Shown: positions 8,501 through 15,437, numbered from the stretch's first letter. The stretch is DNA of 24,994 bases from Chitinophagaceae bacterium (GCA_017989935.1 JAGNOY010000004.1:1-24994); one strand, 5' to 3'. Notes: generated by a model from the letters alone, not told the origin. Numbers and translations are program-made.

Positions 8501-9301
8501 ACATCATCTAAATCTACCTTAGAAGAAGAGCAAGATAAAGAAGCTGATGAGGACACAGAAGCTTCAGCAGTCTCTAATATTTTTTCGGGTTCAATAAACA
8601 GCACTTCTCTTGAGGAGTTTGATTACAATAGTCTCTTAAACTTCCCTGAATACTACTTAATTAATCATTATCAGATCTTGCTGAAGCCTTATAAAAAAAG
8701 ACCGAACGTAAAACAGTTTTTTGACAAAATAGATAGTACCTCAAACAAAGATTTGCGTTTTGCTTCTGCGATGGATAATATGCACGATTCGTTGTTATTT
8801 GATAAATCTATTATTCAAGAATATGCAGCTTTGCCTAGCTATAAATACAAAATAATTCATGATTTTTACTTTAACCAACAGGAAAAGAAAATCCCTTTTA
8901 AAATCAATGGACAACAAGATATAGCCAGAGCTAAAATTTTGAATAACCTACAATTAAAAGATAAAGACACCTTGTTATTTGTTGACAAAGTACTTGCTCA
9001 ATCAAAAAAGAATCAGGGTATGGTTTATATATTTAAATACAAACAAGTCAAAGATGAAGAATTTAAATATGCTTACATGGGCTTTTTCGATAAGAATGAA
9101 AAAGTGCTTTTACCTAAATATTCCATTTTGAGAACAGGATTAGAAGCCGATAAAAAACCAGCGAAAGAATTAATCGCCAATTGGCTGCAACAAATTCGTG
9201 TGATGGATAGAACTTATATTACGCCAGAACAAATGAAGTTGGATGGCAAAAACGATATGTCTAATTATTTGGATTTGTTTAGAAATATGGGTGGAGAGTA
9301 A
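5576..9301 (+). CDS. Exported TraB/GumN (Tiki-like) protein with a very long C-terminal extension
   Basis: 1241 residues. Residues 1-22 are a signal peptide (hydrophobic run, then S-S-A-Q). About 28-305 is a TraB/GumN domain: S-I-F-W-K-I, Y-L-Y-G-T-M-H (46-52), V-A-L-E-S-N with a conserved glutamate (E78), and V-G-A-A-H-L-G-G with a second G-x-x-H (274-277). Known: the two GxxH motifs and the glutamate are the metal-binding signature of the TIKI/TraB/GumN superfamily, and eukaryotic Tiki proteins are metalloproteases. Family members are usually near 300 residues. Here about 930 more residues follow that I do not recognise: a mixed alpha/beta part (about 325-770), a helical part (about 790-990) interrupted by an acidic E/D/S-rich linker (about 975-1000), and a final domain ending in N-M-G-G-E. 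No second hydrophobic segment is seen, so the protein is probably periplasmic or secreted. It appears to be monocistronic. Confidence 0.85.
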   Translation: MNNYRSLLLAIVIIFSFFTSSAQKPKVFEKSIFWKITPKEGGKPSYLYGTMHVSKKVAFRLPEEFYDAVKSVDFVALESNPENWTEEIEKSGDLKELLTLSSMGLKNNNMYGSSFYEYSYGQKPLNNSTLKRQLSYEPQSANELLFRSYGGFKGNFEEDTYLDLYIFKTGKKFGIPVISLENITWSLETVMKASLDAANPTKQRNKKNVYLGNMQTELEDAYREHDLNKLDSIQKASSPNDDYLNGLLYIRNDTMYKTMSTLMKQGKSVFSAVGAAHLGGEKGLLLKFIDAGFKVTPVEYKTNLDPSEQINKLDTMFVPVQFKKRTSRDSTLTFYTPAYTAASAPNGNVEYLSADMTNGVYYYIGRLNTFQYLSDLSSKEIESKIDSLIFENTQGSILQKKKIVFQTYPGFDIESKTKSGKIIKQRILITPAELLFCKVVGKEDYFKQNNVDSFFNLLQINYQANNTGRIDFLADVELSMPLSIKECAYEKMEFNSPNLLLQGVDQDGDYYQFLRNYTVRQYEHEEDTFHLNMYVHFFAQSFDYTTISQTHTKLAGLPAVIAEFKTKENNKVFAAFISRASNVYFLIAGTSKKEKAMAFFQSVKLKQDLRQNLYTYKDTSEGFSFRTPLKPMGGKFSKELFSQYLKGGGEYDFAKRKDVFSTVFQDNDLGYQYTIGIQELNAYESYPTIDSFWKSYYKESFPEFDEKYIVSKKNWKEGNAYVMLMNVKDTNTVNESIVKTILSGDKIFQLLTFRDTLSKNFNLLDSAINTVSFNSSKPNRILLSKIDTFFSHIISKDSATKEFLTKNTNYYNVLPGEEGKLRSMLDTSEVLKKKDDLYHTILYKLDSDTSDANLKFLETLFRKNEANAQRQIVILNTLAYMNSYKATKLFKTLLTEAPPLEFEEDDNPLNHYYDTLTLAKQLFPELMQLIDYDEYKMDVVYLLSNLMSRKLIDSSMYEQKVNYFTIKGKEEVRRKTSSKSTLEEEQDKEADEDTEASAVSNIFSGSINSTSLEEFDYNSLLNFPEYYLINHYQILLKPYKKRPNVKQFFDKIDSTSNKDLRFASAMDNMHDSLLFDKSIIQEYAALPSYKYKIIHDFYFNQQEKKIPFKINGQQDIARAKILNNLQLKDKDTLLFVDKVLAQSKKNQGMVYIFKYKQVKDEEFKYAYMGFFDKNEKVLLPKYSILRTGLEADKKPAKELIANWLQQIRVMDRTYITPEQMKLDGKNDMSNYLDLFRNMGGE

Positions 9302-9485
9302 ATTGTTTGATTGGTTGTTGGCAAAGAACACCAAAAACGGCGAAGCACCAATTCATTTATAAAATAAAAATTATGAGACTACCATGAAACAGGCTTGTTA
9401 AAACAATGTGTTGTTTGTGAAGAAACCTCAAACTTGCCCATGACAACTAAAATTCGTAAATTTGGAGGATATAAAAGATATTAAA

Positions 9486-9743
9486 ATGGGACAACTTATA
9501 AATATTGCAGACATAAAAGCACTTTACCCAGACGAATGGGTTTTGCTTGGAAACCCAGTCATGGATGAGAGTAAAATAGATGTGTTATCTGGAATTCCAT
9601 TATTTCACAGTAAGGACAAAAAAGAAGTTTGTTATATTGGCAGAGACAAGACTTCAAATTTTGATAAAATAACATTGATTTACACAGGAACTTTTAGACC
9701 AACCAGAAAAATCACAGGTATTTTTAATCGCATTGCTAAATGA
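9486..9743 (+). CDS. Small protein coupled to an aspartic protease, function unknown
   Basis: 85 residues from the ATG at 9486; a TTG at 9462 would add eight residues, but it coincides with a GGAGG motif and looks like leader. Seen: a helix-like start (I-N-I-A-D-I-K-A-L), then Y-P-D-E-W-V-L-L-G-N-P, and a short middle with L-F-H-S-K-D-K-K-E-V. No enzymatic motif, signal peptide or membrane segment. Its TGA overlaps the ATG of the aspartic protease gene by four bases (ATGA), so the two are very probably co-transcribed and translationally coupled. That suggests the products act together, either as partners or with this one as a substrate or regulator. The basic C-terminus (R-P-T-R-K-I-T-G-I-F-N-R-I-A-K) is notable. 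Confidence 0.7.
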   Translation: MGQLINIADIKALYPDEWVLLGNPVMDESKIDVLSGIPLFHSKDKKEVCYIGRDKTSNFDKITLIYTGTFRPTRKITGIFNRIAK

Positions 9744-10129
9744 CCTATAAATTTAAACGAGAGCCTGAAAGTGGACTCATCCTTGTGAATATTGAAATCG
9801 ACAACAAGTATGAATTGAAAATGATTTTGGATACGGGTGCTACAAATACTACCATTGACAGTAATGCCTTGTACTTGCTTGGTCACGACCTTAAAGATAA
9901 TATTGGAACTGTTGAAATTGAAACAGCCAATGGAATTATTGAAACCGAAGTTTTTGAAATTGACAGATTCGTATCACTTGGATTAAAAAAAGAAAAATTT
10001 CAAATTCAGGTTTACGACTTTTTAGCTCATGGTATTTTTTCAGACTATAACGGGCTTCTTGGACTTGACTTTTTAGAAGGAACAAAGTTTTGTATAGATA
10101 CCAGAGAAAACACAATTACATTGTCATGA
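9740..10129 (+). CDS. Retropepsin-like (clan AA) aspartic protease
   Basis: 129 residues. Seen: I-L-D-T-G-A-T-N-T-T-I with the catalytic D31-T-G motif, then the flap region (I-E-T-A-N-G-I-I-E-T-E) and the hydrophobic G-L-L-G-L-D-F-L (105-112) that closes a retropepsin subunit. Length and a single DTG mean the active enzyme would be a homodimer, as in retroviral proteases. There is no signal peptide or transmembrane segment, so it is cytoplasmic. Known: bacterial single-domain members of this clan exist, but their substrates are mostly unknown. Four-base overlap with the upstream 85-residue gene makes the two a unit. Downstream lies an intergenic region with a structured repeat. Confidence 0.85.
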   Translation: MTYKFKREPESGLILVNIEIDNKYELKMILDTGATNTTIDSNALYLLGHDLKDNIGTVEIETANGIIETEVFEIDRFVSLGLKKEKFQIQVYDFLAHGIFSDYNGLLGLDFLEGTKFCIDTRENTITLS

Positions 10130-10259
10130 TGAATATCACTCCTACCTAATTCAGTTTATCCATATGTCGGCCAAAATGTTTCTATAAAATATTGTCTCTA
10201 GGTTCAACAGTCTGAATTCTCTAGAACTAAGTGCTAAATCTATCAAATCGCCAAGCTAA

Positions 10260-10332
10260 TAGGCTTTGGCTCGAATGTATTATAGGTGAGGAATAAACAT
10301 TTACTTGAAAGTTCATTCGTTGAGAAAGCCTA
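10260..10332. repeat. Imperfect inverted repeat next to repeat copy R2
   Basis: TAGGCTTT (10260-10267) pairs with AAAGCCTA (10325-10332), and CGAATG (10272-10277) with CATTCG (10314-10319). The arms are separated by short asymmetric internal loops and a 36-base centre. The structure abuts the 3' end of repeat copy R2. The rest of the gap from 10130 to 10259 holds no gene and no other signal that I see. Confidence 0.5.
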
Positions 10333-10460
10333 GTTGAATTGCGGCAACGATTGCAGCAAAAAGCCCGCATCCCGAGAGGCTTTACCCTGATGATTTTTAA
10401 AGAAATACATGCGCCGATTCGGGATAGGACTTGGCGCGAAAAGCGTGTGTGCCGCCCAAA
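10331..10460 (-). repeat. Structured intergenic repeat, copy R2 (minus orientation)
   Basis: Read on the minus strand it starts TTTTGGGCGGCACACACGCT. The end stem is GCGGCA (10341-10346) with TGCCGC (10450-10455). The central pairing is ATCCCGA (10369-10375) with TCGGGAT (10419-10425) around an AT-rich insert of over 40 bases. The conserved 3' block reads TTTTTGCTGCAATCGTTGC on the minus strand. After the block the tail is CAATTCAACTAGGC, which resembles the tail of R5 (CAATACAAACTAGGTCC). Confidence 0.75.
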
Positions 10461-10507
10461 AACCAATAAAAATCAATGACTACAAGCAATTAAGCACTTA
10501 GAGGCTT

Positions 10508-10515
10508 TATATTTG
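10508..10515 (+). promoter_or_regulatory. -7 box TATATTTG four bases before the start codon
   Basis: Exact match to the Bacteroidota -7 consensus TAnnTTTG, followed by CGCC and the ATG at 10520. Transcription would start at or near the A of the ATG, giving a leaderless mRNA. No clear -33 TTTG is present. Confidence 0.5.
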
Positions 10516-10519
10516 CGCC

Positions 10520-11941
10520 ATGTCAGATTTTTTGCAACAATATTTTGGCGAGAAAGAAATCATATCTATCAGCCCCTTGGCCAAGGCTGGTTCGGATCGT
10601 ACGTATACCAGAATTCTTACACAAAGCGCTTCTTACATACATTGTCACAACAACCATATTGCCGAAAATGAAAGTTTTCTGTGGTTTAGCAATTATTTTC
10701 ATGCACATCAAATTCCGGTGCCTGCAATAATTGCTGTGAGCGACGATAAATCGGAATACATTCTTGAAGATTTAGGACAAGAAACCTTGTTGCAAAAAGT
10801 GCTTCAAGATGGCTATACAGATCAAGTAAAAAAATACTATGCTGACTCCTTGAAAGCGTTGGTGAAAATGCAACTTGAAGCAGGCAAAGACCTAGATTAT
10901 TCGCATTGCTTTTCCGCCAAGCATTTCGATAGACAAATGATTTTGGCCGACCTAAATTATTTCAAATATTATTTTTTGGATTTGCATGCAGTCACTTATA
11001 ATAAAGCTGCCTTAAATCATGAGTTTGAAAAATTAAGTCTGGCCATTGATGCGATTGAGCCCAAGTATTTTATGTTTAGAGATTTTCAAGGGCGCAATAT
11101 CATGATTCATCAAGACAAACCTTTTTTCATCGATTATCAAGGTGGCATGAAAGGACCTATACTTTATGATGTAGCTTCTTTATTGTGGCAAGCAAAAGCA
11201 GCGCTTCCCTTTGCTTGGAAGGAAGCACTTTTCAACTTGTACGTGCAAGAAGTAAATCAATATATTCAGCTTGATGTAGAAAAAGCCAAACATGATTATA
11301 GTCAGCTAGTACTCATCAGACTCTTGCAAGTTTTAGGGGCTTATGGGCTTAGAGGCTTGATTGAAAAAAAACCACATTTCTTAAGTAGTATTCCCCAAGG
11401 CTTGAACAATATCAAAGAATGGAATTCGATGTTTAGCTTGGCCGACTATCCCACACTGCAACAAATTTTGCATTCACTTACTCAAACATCTTTCATGAAT
11501 CAATATGAAGCTCGCCAAGCACAAGGTGGCAACAAATTAAACATTTTAGTACAAAGTTTTTCTTATAAAAAAGGCGGCATCCCTGTGGACGAATCGGGTA
11601 ATGGTGGCGGATTTGTATTTGATTGTCGCGGTGTACTAAACCCAGGCAGATTTGAAGAATATAAAAAATTAACTGGTCGTGATAAACCTGTGATAGACTT
11701 TTTAGAGAGTAAGACCAAGATAGGCGATTTTCTTCAACATGCGCAACAACTTGTAAGCATCAGTATCGATGATTATATAGCTAGAGGATTTGAAAATTTG
11801 ATGATTAGTTTTGGTTGTACAGGTGGTCAACACAGATCGGTGTATTGCACGGATGCTATGGCAAAATTTATACAAGAAAAGTATCAGATTCAAGCCACAG
11901 TGAAGCATATTGAACAGGAAGCTAAAAATTGGATTAACTAA
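10520..11941 (+). CDS. Aminoglycoside-phosphotransferase-fold sugar kinase fused to a RapZ C-terminal domain
   Basis: 473 residues in two parts. Residues about 1-325 form a kinase of the APH/choline-kinase fold close to AmgK. It has Y-I-L-E-D-L-G near residues 80-86, F-R-D-F-Q-G-R-N (catalytic D188, N193) and F-F-I-D-Y-Q-G-G (metal-binding D205). Residues about 345-473 match the RapZ C-terminal domain, with I-L-V-Q-S-F-S-Y-K-K-G-G-I-P, F-D-C-R-G-V-L-N-P-G and F-G-C-T-G-G-Q-H-R-S-V (431-441). Known: AmgK phosphorylates MurNAc/GlcNAc at the anomeric position for cell-wall recycling, and the RapZ C-domain senses glucosamine-6-phosphate and binds small RNA in enterobacteria. Inference: an aminosugar kinase with a metabolite-sensing domain. 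This fusion recurs in Bacteroidota, often beside a MurU-like nucleotidyltransferase, which is absent here. The next gene starts 17 bases after the stop. Confidence 0.9.
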   Translation: MSDFLQQYFGEKEIISISPLAKAGSDRTYTRILTQSASYIHCHNNHIAENESFLWFSNYFHAHQIPVPAIIAVSDDKSEYILEDLGQETLLQKVLQDGYTDQVKKYYADSLKALVKMQLEAGKDLDYSHCFSAKHFDRQMILADLNYFKYYFLDLHAVTYNKAALNHEFEKLSLAIDAIEPKYFMFRDFQGRNIMIHQDKPFFIDYQGGMKGPILYDVASLLWQAKAALPFAWKEALFNLYVQEVNQYIQLDVEKAKHDYSQLVLIRLLQVLGAYGLRGLIEKKPHFLSSIPQGLNNIKEWNSMFSLADYPTLQQILHSLTQTSFMNQYEARQAQGGNKLNILVQSFSYKKGGIPVDESGNGGGFVFDCRGVLNPGRFEEYKKLTGRDKPVIDFLESKTKIGDFLQHAQQLVSISIDDYIARGFENLMISFGCTGGQHRSVYCTDAMAKFIQEKYQIQATVKHIEQEAKNWIN

Positions 11942-11958
11942 ACTGCGAACCACACTCC

Positions 11959-13635
11959 ATGAAAATACTTCTTACCACCCTGAATGCGAAATACATTCAT
12001 ATGAACTTGGCCATACGCCTGCTGTATGAATTGAATATTGCTTATGAAGGATTGGCATGGCAAGAATTTACCATTCATGAAAACCCAGAAGACATTGCAG
12101 AGAAATGTAAGGACTTCGAGATCGTTGCCTTTAGCTGTTATATTTGGAATATCACCCAAACACTTCAGGTAACTCAAGTTATCAAAGAAAAATATCCGCA
12201 TATAAAAATTTTATTAGGCGGACCCGAAGTAAGTTATGAATGGCAGGATGTGATTGCGAATCCATCTGTTGATTTTATCATTACGGGCGAAGGCGAAATT
12301 CCGTTTCGAGATTTTATTCATCAATATCCACATGTAGATTTGGTGCCCAACCTCATTCGTAAAATTGGCAATGAAATTCACTCTCAGCCTGCACAAGTTA
12401 CTTTCGAACTGAAGGAGTATGAACATCTTAATCCTTATCGACATGATGATCCTGCTTCTTTATTTAATAAAGTTTCCTATATCGAAACATCAAGAGGCTG
12501 TCCGTATAAATGCGAATTTTGCTTAGCGAGTTTAGATAATAAAGTACGTTACTTGCCTATAGATCGCATCAAAGAAAATTTGTTATACTTGATGCAACAT
12601 GGCAGGGTGATAAAATTTTTAGATCGAACTTTCAATGTGAAAAAAGATTTTACGATTGACATTTTTACTTTTATTCTTAAGCATCATAAACCAGACAACG
12701 TATTTCAATTTGAAATCACGGCAGATATTCTTCATCCAGACATCATGAATTTTATTGACGAGCATGTACCTGCAGGTTTGTTTCGTTTTGAAATTGGCAT
12801 TCAAACCGTAAACCAAAAAGCCAATTTAGAAGTCAGTCGAAAACAAAATTTTTATAAAACCAGTGATGTCATCAAGCGCCTACAACATAAAATTGAGATG
12901 CATCTTGATTTAATTGTAGGACTACCTTTGGATGAATGGGAAGATACTAAATTTAGTTTTGAAGAAGTATTTAAATTATATCCGCCTGAATTACAACTAG
13001 GCTTTTTGAAATTTTTAAAAGGAACCCCTGTACGTGAAAAATACGAACAGCATGGTTATGTGTTTGATCCTTTACCTCCTTATCAAATAATTGAAAGCAA
13101 CTACTTGAGTAAATCACAACTTGCAGATATAGTTCGACTCGAAAACGCCCTTGAAATTTATTGGAATAGAAAGCGCAGTGTGCATACCTTAAAGTATATC
13201 ACGGCAAATTATAGTGTGTTTGATTTTTTATTGGGGCTTGGTATTTTATTCGAAAAAAAATCTCACTTTCATAAGCATTCCATAGAAGATGTCTATCAAA
13301 TTTTATTTGAGTATACACAACTTCATTTTCCTGACGATGTGTATGTAAAACAACTCGTGGCCATTGATTATTATCTGTTTCATAAGATCAGACCTGCAGA
13401 TGCTTATATAATGGACCTTGAGAAGAAAGAGAAATTCGATCGATTAAATAAGCTTAAATTGAATCATCAACATTTTAGGTATGTGATTCTAAATATCGAT
13501 TTTAATTTCAATCACTTTATAGACACTCAAGAAATTAAATCCGAAGCCTACCAAGTCATTATTCAATATACAGGAAGAGATAAACCTCAAATTATTCAAA
13601 GCTTGCCTTTGAATGCCTCAACAGAAGTAGTTTAA
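11959..13635 (+). CDS. B12-binding-domain radical SAM protein (DUF4080 type)
   Basis: 558 residues. About 1-135 is a Rossmann-like B12-binding domain (start M-K-I-L-L-T-T-L-N-A-K-Y-I-H, later I-L-L-G-G-P-E-V-S and F-I-I-T-G-E-G-E). The canonical DxHxxG cobalamin-ligand motif is not visible, so cobalamin could bind base-off without a protein histidine, or not at all. About 168-400 is the radical SAM barrel with E-T-S-R-G-C-P-Y-K-C-E-F-C, giving cysteines C181, C185 and C188 for the 4Fe-4S cluster. I-G-I-Q-T and L-I-V-G-L-P are typical later barrel motifs. The C-terminal part (about 400-558) fits the DUF4080 region of this subfamily. Substrate unknown. It follows the kinase/RapZ gene closely and in the same direction, so co-transcription is likely. 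It converges with the SDR gene, with only 30 bases between. Confidence 0.9.
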   Translation: MKILLTTLNAKYIHMNLAIRLLYELNIAYEGLAWQEFTIHENPEDIAEKCKDFEIVAFSCYIWNITQTLQVTQVIKEKYPHIKILLGGPEVSYEWQDVIANPSVDFIITGEGEIPFRDFIHQYPHVDLVPNLIRKIGNEIHSQPAQVTFELKEYEHLNPYRHDDPASLFNKVSYIETSRGCPYKCEFCLASLDNKVRYLPIDRIKENLLYLMQHGRVIKFLDRTFNVKKDFTIDIFTFILKHHKPDNVFQFEITADILHPDIMNFIDEHVPAGLFRFEIGIQTVNQKANLEVSRKQNFYKTSDVIKRLQHKIEMHLDLIVGLPLDEWEDTKFSFEEVFKLYPPELQLGFLKFLKGTPVREKYEQHGYVFDPLPPYQIIESNYLSKSQLADIVRLENALEIYWNRKRSVHTLKYITANYSVFDFLLGLGILFEKKSHFHKHSIEDVYQILFEYTQLHFPDDVYVKQLVAIDYYLFHKIRPADAYIMDLEKKEKFDRLNKLKLNHQHFRYVILNIDFNFNHFIDTQEIKSEAYQVIIQYTGRDKPQIIQSLPLNASTEVV

Positions 13636-13665
13636 ACTGAAAATGTAAAAGGTGTGCAGCTCTCT

Positions 13666-14385
13666 TTATAAATCCCCTAATTGCGGCCTCATCACAATTT
13701 CTTCTACCACAGTTTGTGGAGATAATTGATAGATAGTCCATAAAAGATCTGCAATATCACTTGCCTTCATGATTCGTCCTTCATCGATATTTGAGCCCTT
13801 CCATGAGTCGCTAAACGTAGCACCCGGACTAAAGGCTGTTACTTTAATTAAATGTGGTTTGAGTTCTTCACGCAAATTTTGCGAAAAGCCATGCAACGCA
13901 TATTTACTTATACTGTAAGAACCGCCCTGGTCATAAGGTTGTAATCCAGCTACGGAACAGATATTAAAAATATGTCCTCGTGAACCCGAAGAAATATCAT
14001 TGGCCAACATAAATGGAAGTACTGCCCGAGATAAATGATAAGCGCTATACAAATTTGTTTCAATTAAACTTTCAAGCAAACCATCTTCCTCAGACACTAG
14101 CTCACCAGGAATAAATCTACCTGCATTATTCACCAACATATCAATCGTCTTCCATTGACTAATTACAGATTGACCAAAAGCAATCGCATCAGCCTTTTTA
14201 CTCAAATCATGCACTTCGCCTATGATATGCGATGAAGAATTTAACGCCTGTAAATCCTTCATAGTTTGTTGCAATTCTTCCTGATGCCTTGCACAAATTG
14301 CTACATTCATACCTTCAAGTACAAGTTTTTCCGCAATGGCTTTTCCAATCCCTTTACTCGCCCCACTCACAATTGCATGTCCCAT
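13666..14385 (-). CDS. Short-chain dehydrogenase/reductase (SDR, classical type)
   Basis: 239 residues, the normal length of a classical SDR. Seen: the nucleotide-binding S-G-A-S-K-G-I-G (7-14), N-N-A-G (86-89), the catalytic serine in C-S-V-A-G (S144), Y-S-I-S-K (Y157, K161), and N111 in E-T-N-L-Y, completing the tetrad. The end of the first strand reads I-C-A-R-H, where an arginine after the strand favours NADP(H) over NAD(H). F-S-P-G-A-T near 210 is the usual P-G motif. Substrate cannot be read from the sequence. The gene is transcribed toward the radical SAM gene and away from the PsbP-like gene; the shared 77-base divergent region holds a promoter-like element for each. Confidence 0.93.
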   Translation of the reverse strand: MGHAIVSGASKGIGKAIAEKLVLEGMNVAICARHQEELQQTMKDLQALNSSSHIIGEVHDLSKKADAIAFGQSVISQWKTIDMLVNNAGRFIPGELVSEEDGLLESLIETNLYSAYHLSRAVLPFMLANDISSGSRGHIFNICSVAGLQPYDQGGSYSISKYALHGFSQNLREELKPHLIKVTAFSPGATFSDSWKGSNIDEGRIMKASDIADLLWTIYQLSPQTVVEEIVMRPQLGDL

Positions 14386-14387
14386 AT

Positions 14388-14419
14388 CAAATCTGATTTA
14401 GGCGTAAAGTTAATTCAAA
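14388..14419 (-). promoter_or_regulatory. -33/-7 promoter-like pair of the SDR gene
   Basis: On the minus strand TTTG (14416-14419), a 20-base spacer and CAGATTTG (14388-14395, one mismatch to TAnnTTTG) lie two bases before the ATG. Both elements and their spacing fit the Bacteroidota consensus, and the position implies a leaderless mRNA or a downstream start codon. Confidence 0.45.
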
Positions 14420-14450
14420 CTTTGCTAGTCAAATACTCAAATTGTTCTAT

Positions 14451-14458
14451 TACATTTG
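14451..14458 (+). promoter_or_regulatory. -7 box TACATTTG four bases before the start codon
   Basis: Exact TAnnTTTG match, then TCGC and the ATG at 14463. Spacing to the start codon is identical to the boxes at 10508 and 19202. A TTTG lies at 14421, slightly too far upstream for an optimal -33. Confidence 0.5.
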
Positions 14459-14462
14459 TCGC

Positions 14463-14975
14463 ATGAAAAATAGTTTACTTGTTCTCTTTTTATTCATGGC
14501 TTCTCTCCATGTGACTGCTCAAGATCTAAGCACTTTTGTGGCGCCAGATAGCACATTCACTTTACAATATCCTTCTACTTGGAAATCAGAGTCTGATGAG
14601 TATGGCCCCAACAGAATGACAAGTTTTGAATCGCCTAAAAAAGACGAAAATGCAAGACGTGGCGAGGCCTTGTTTACCATCAGTTCTCAACCTCTAAAGA
14701 AAGGGATCAAAACCCTTGATGCAGCTGTGAAGCCTGAATTGAATGGACTTAAAAAAGAATTAAAAATTAGTTCTTTTATAGAGAATAAAAAGGTCAACGA
14801 CAAGCAAATACTTGTATGGCAAACTAAGTCGGGAAAATTAACACTTAAAAGCAAAACATGGATGTGGATTTATAAAGGTCGACTTTACATCGCGGGCTAC
14901 TCCTCAGAATCTCAAAATTACGAGGCTAATTTAAAAGTAGGCGAAGCCATGTTTAAGAGTTTGAAGAATATTTAA
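14463..14975 (+). CDS. Exported PsbP/DUF1795-like small protein
   Basis: 170 residues from the ATG at 14463; the frame is open seven codons further upstream, but the signal peptide begins at M-K-N-S. Residues 1-19 are a signal peptide (hydrophobic core, H-V-T-A-Q). The mature protein starts with P-D-S-T-F-T-L-Q-Y-P-S-T-W-K, the typical opening of PsbP-like/DUF1795 folds (short beta hairpin with a Y-P-x-x-W motif). It continues with alternating strands and ends in an amphipathic helix (G-E-A-M-F-K-S-L-K-N-I). Known: these folds are small periplasmic or lipoprotein domains with no common enzymatic function. It is preceded closely by a -7 box and followed by structured repeat R3. Confidence 0.75.
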   Translation: MKNSLLVLFLFMASLHVTAQDLSTFVAPDSTFTLQYPSTWKSESDEYGPNRMTSFESPKKDENARRGEALFTISSQPLKKGIKTLDAAVKPELNGLKKELKISSFIENKKVNDKQILVWQTKSGKLTLKSKTWMWIYKGRLYIAGYSSESQNYEANLKVGEAMFKSLKNI

Positions 14976-14984
14976 TTAAAAAAT

Positions 14985-15121
14985 ATTTGGGTGGCGGACA
15001 GGCTTTTCGCTGCAACTCCTCTTCCGATTCGGCTAGGAAGTTTCTAGTCACCTTGAGCATTCGCAAAGCCTCTCGGCATGCGGGGTTTCCGCTACAATCC
15101 TTGCCACGGCATTCGTTACAT
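14985..15121 (+). repeat. Structured intergenic repeat, copy R3
   Basis: Starts TTTGGGTGGCGGACAGGCTT and ends CATTCGTTACA. The end stem is GTGGC (14991-14995) with GCCAC (15103-15107), so both arms differ from other copies in a matching way. A local hairpin is CTTCC (15021-15025) with GGAAG (15036-15040). The 3' block TTTCCGCTACAATCCTTGC is at 15086-15104. It fills the space between two convergent genes. Confidence 0.78.
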
Positions 15122-15142
15122 AGAAAAACACTATTAAAAAAT

Positions 15143-15370
15143 TTATGGCTTTAAAGGCTTTAATAAATACTCCAAGCCATTCATTTTTATTTCATACATC
15201 GTCGCTAACTCTATACCCAATTTGCCAGCTGGAAATCCTTTTCGACTAAACCATTCTAAATAAGAAACAGGTAAGTCACAGATCAAGGTATCTTTATACT
15301 TACCAAATGGCATTTTATGTTGCACAAGATGTAATAAAATCGACGAATCAAAAAGTGGAATTTCTTGCAT
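15143..15370 (-). CDS. DUF3820-family small protein
   Basis: 75 residues from the ATG at 15370; the frame is open to 15433, but the shorter start fits the family length. Seen: M-P-F-G-K-Y-K-D-T-L-I-C-D-L-P, then Y-L-E-W-F-S-R-K-G-F-P and a helix G-K-L-G-I-E-L-A-T-M-Y-E-I. The F-G-K-Y-K/G-x-x-L-x-D-L-P-x-x-Y-L-x-W pattern is characteristic of DUF3820, a domain also found attached to DNA polymerase III epsilon-like exonucleases and in a protein called a putative quorum-sensing-regulated virulence factor in Pseudomonas. Function unknown, probably nucleic-acid related; cytoplasmic. The gene lies 135 bases downstream of the PIN-like gene on the same strand. Confidence 0.8.
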   Translation of the reverse strand: MQEIPLFDSSILLHLVQHKMPFGKYKDTLICDLPVSYLEWFSRKGFPAGKLGIELATMYEIKMNGLEYLLKPLKP

Positions 15371-15437
15371 AAAGTATGTGTCTAGTAATTTACAAAATGT
15401 CAGCTTATTGAATGGGCAAAAAATCAGGAGCATTCAA

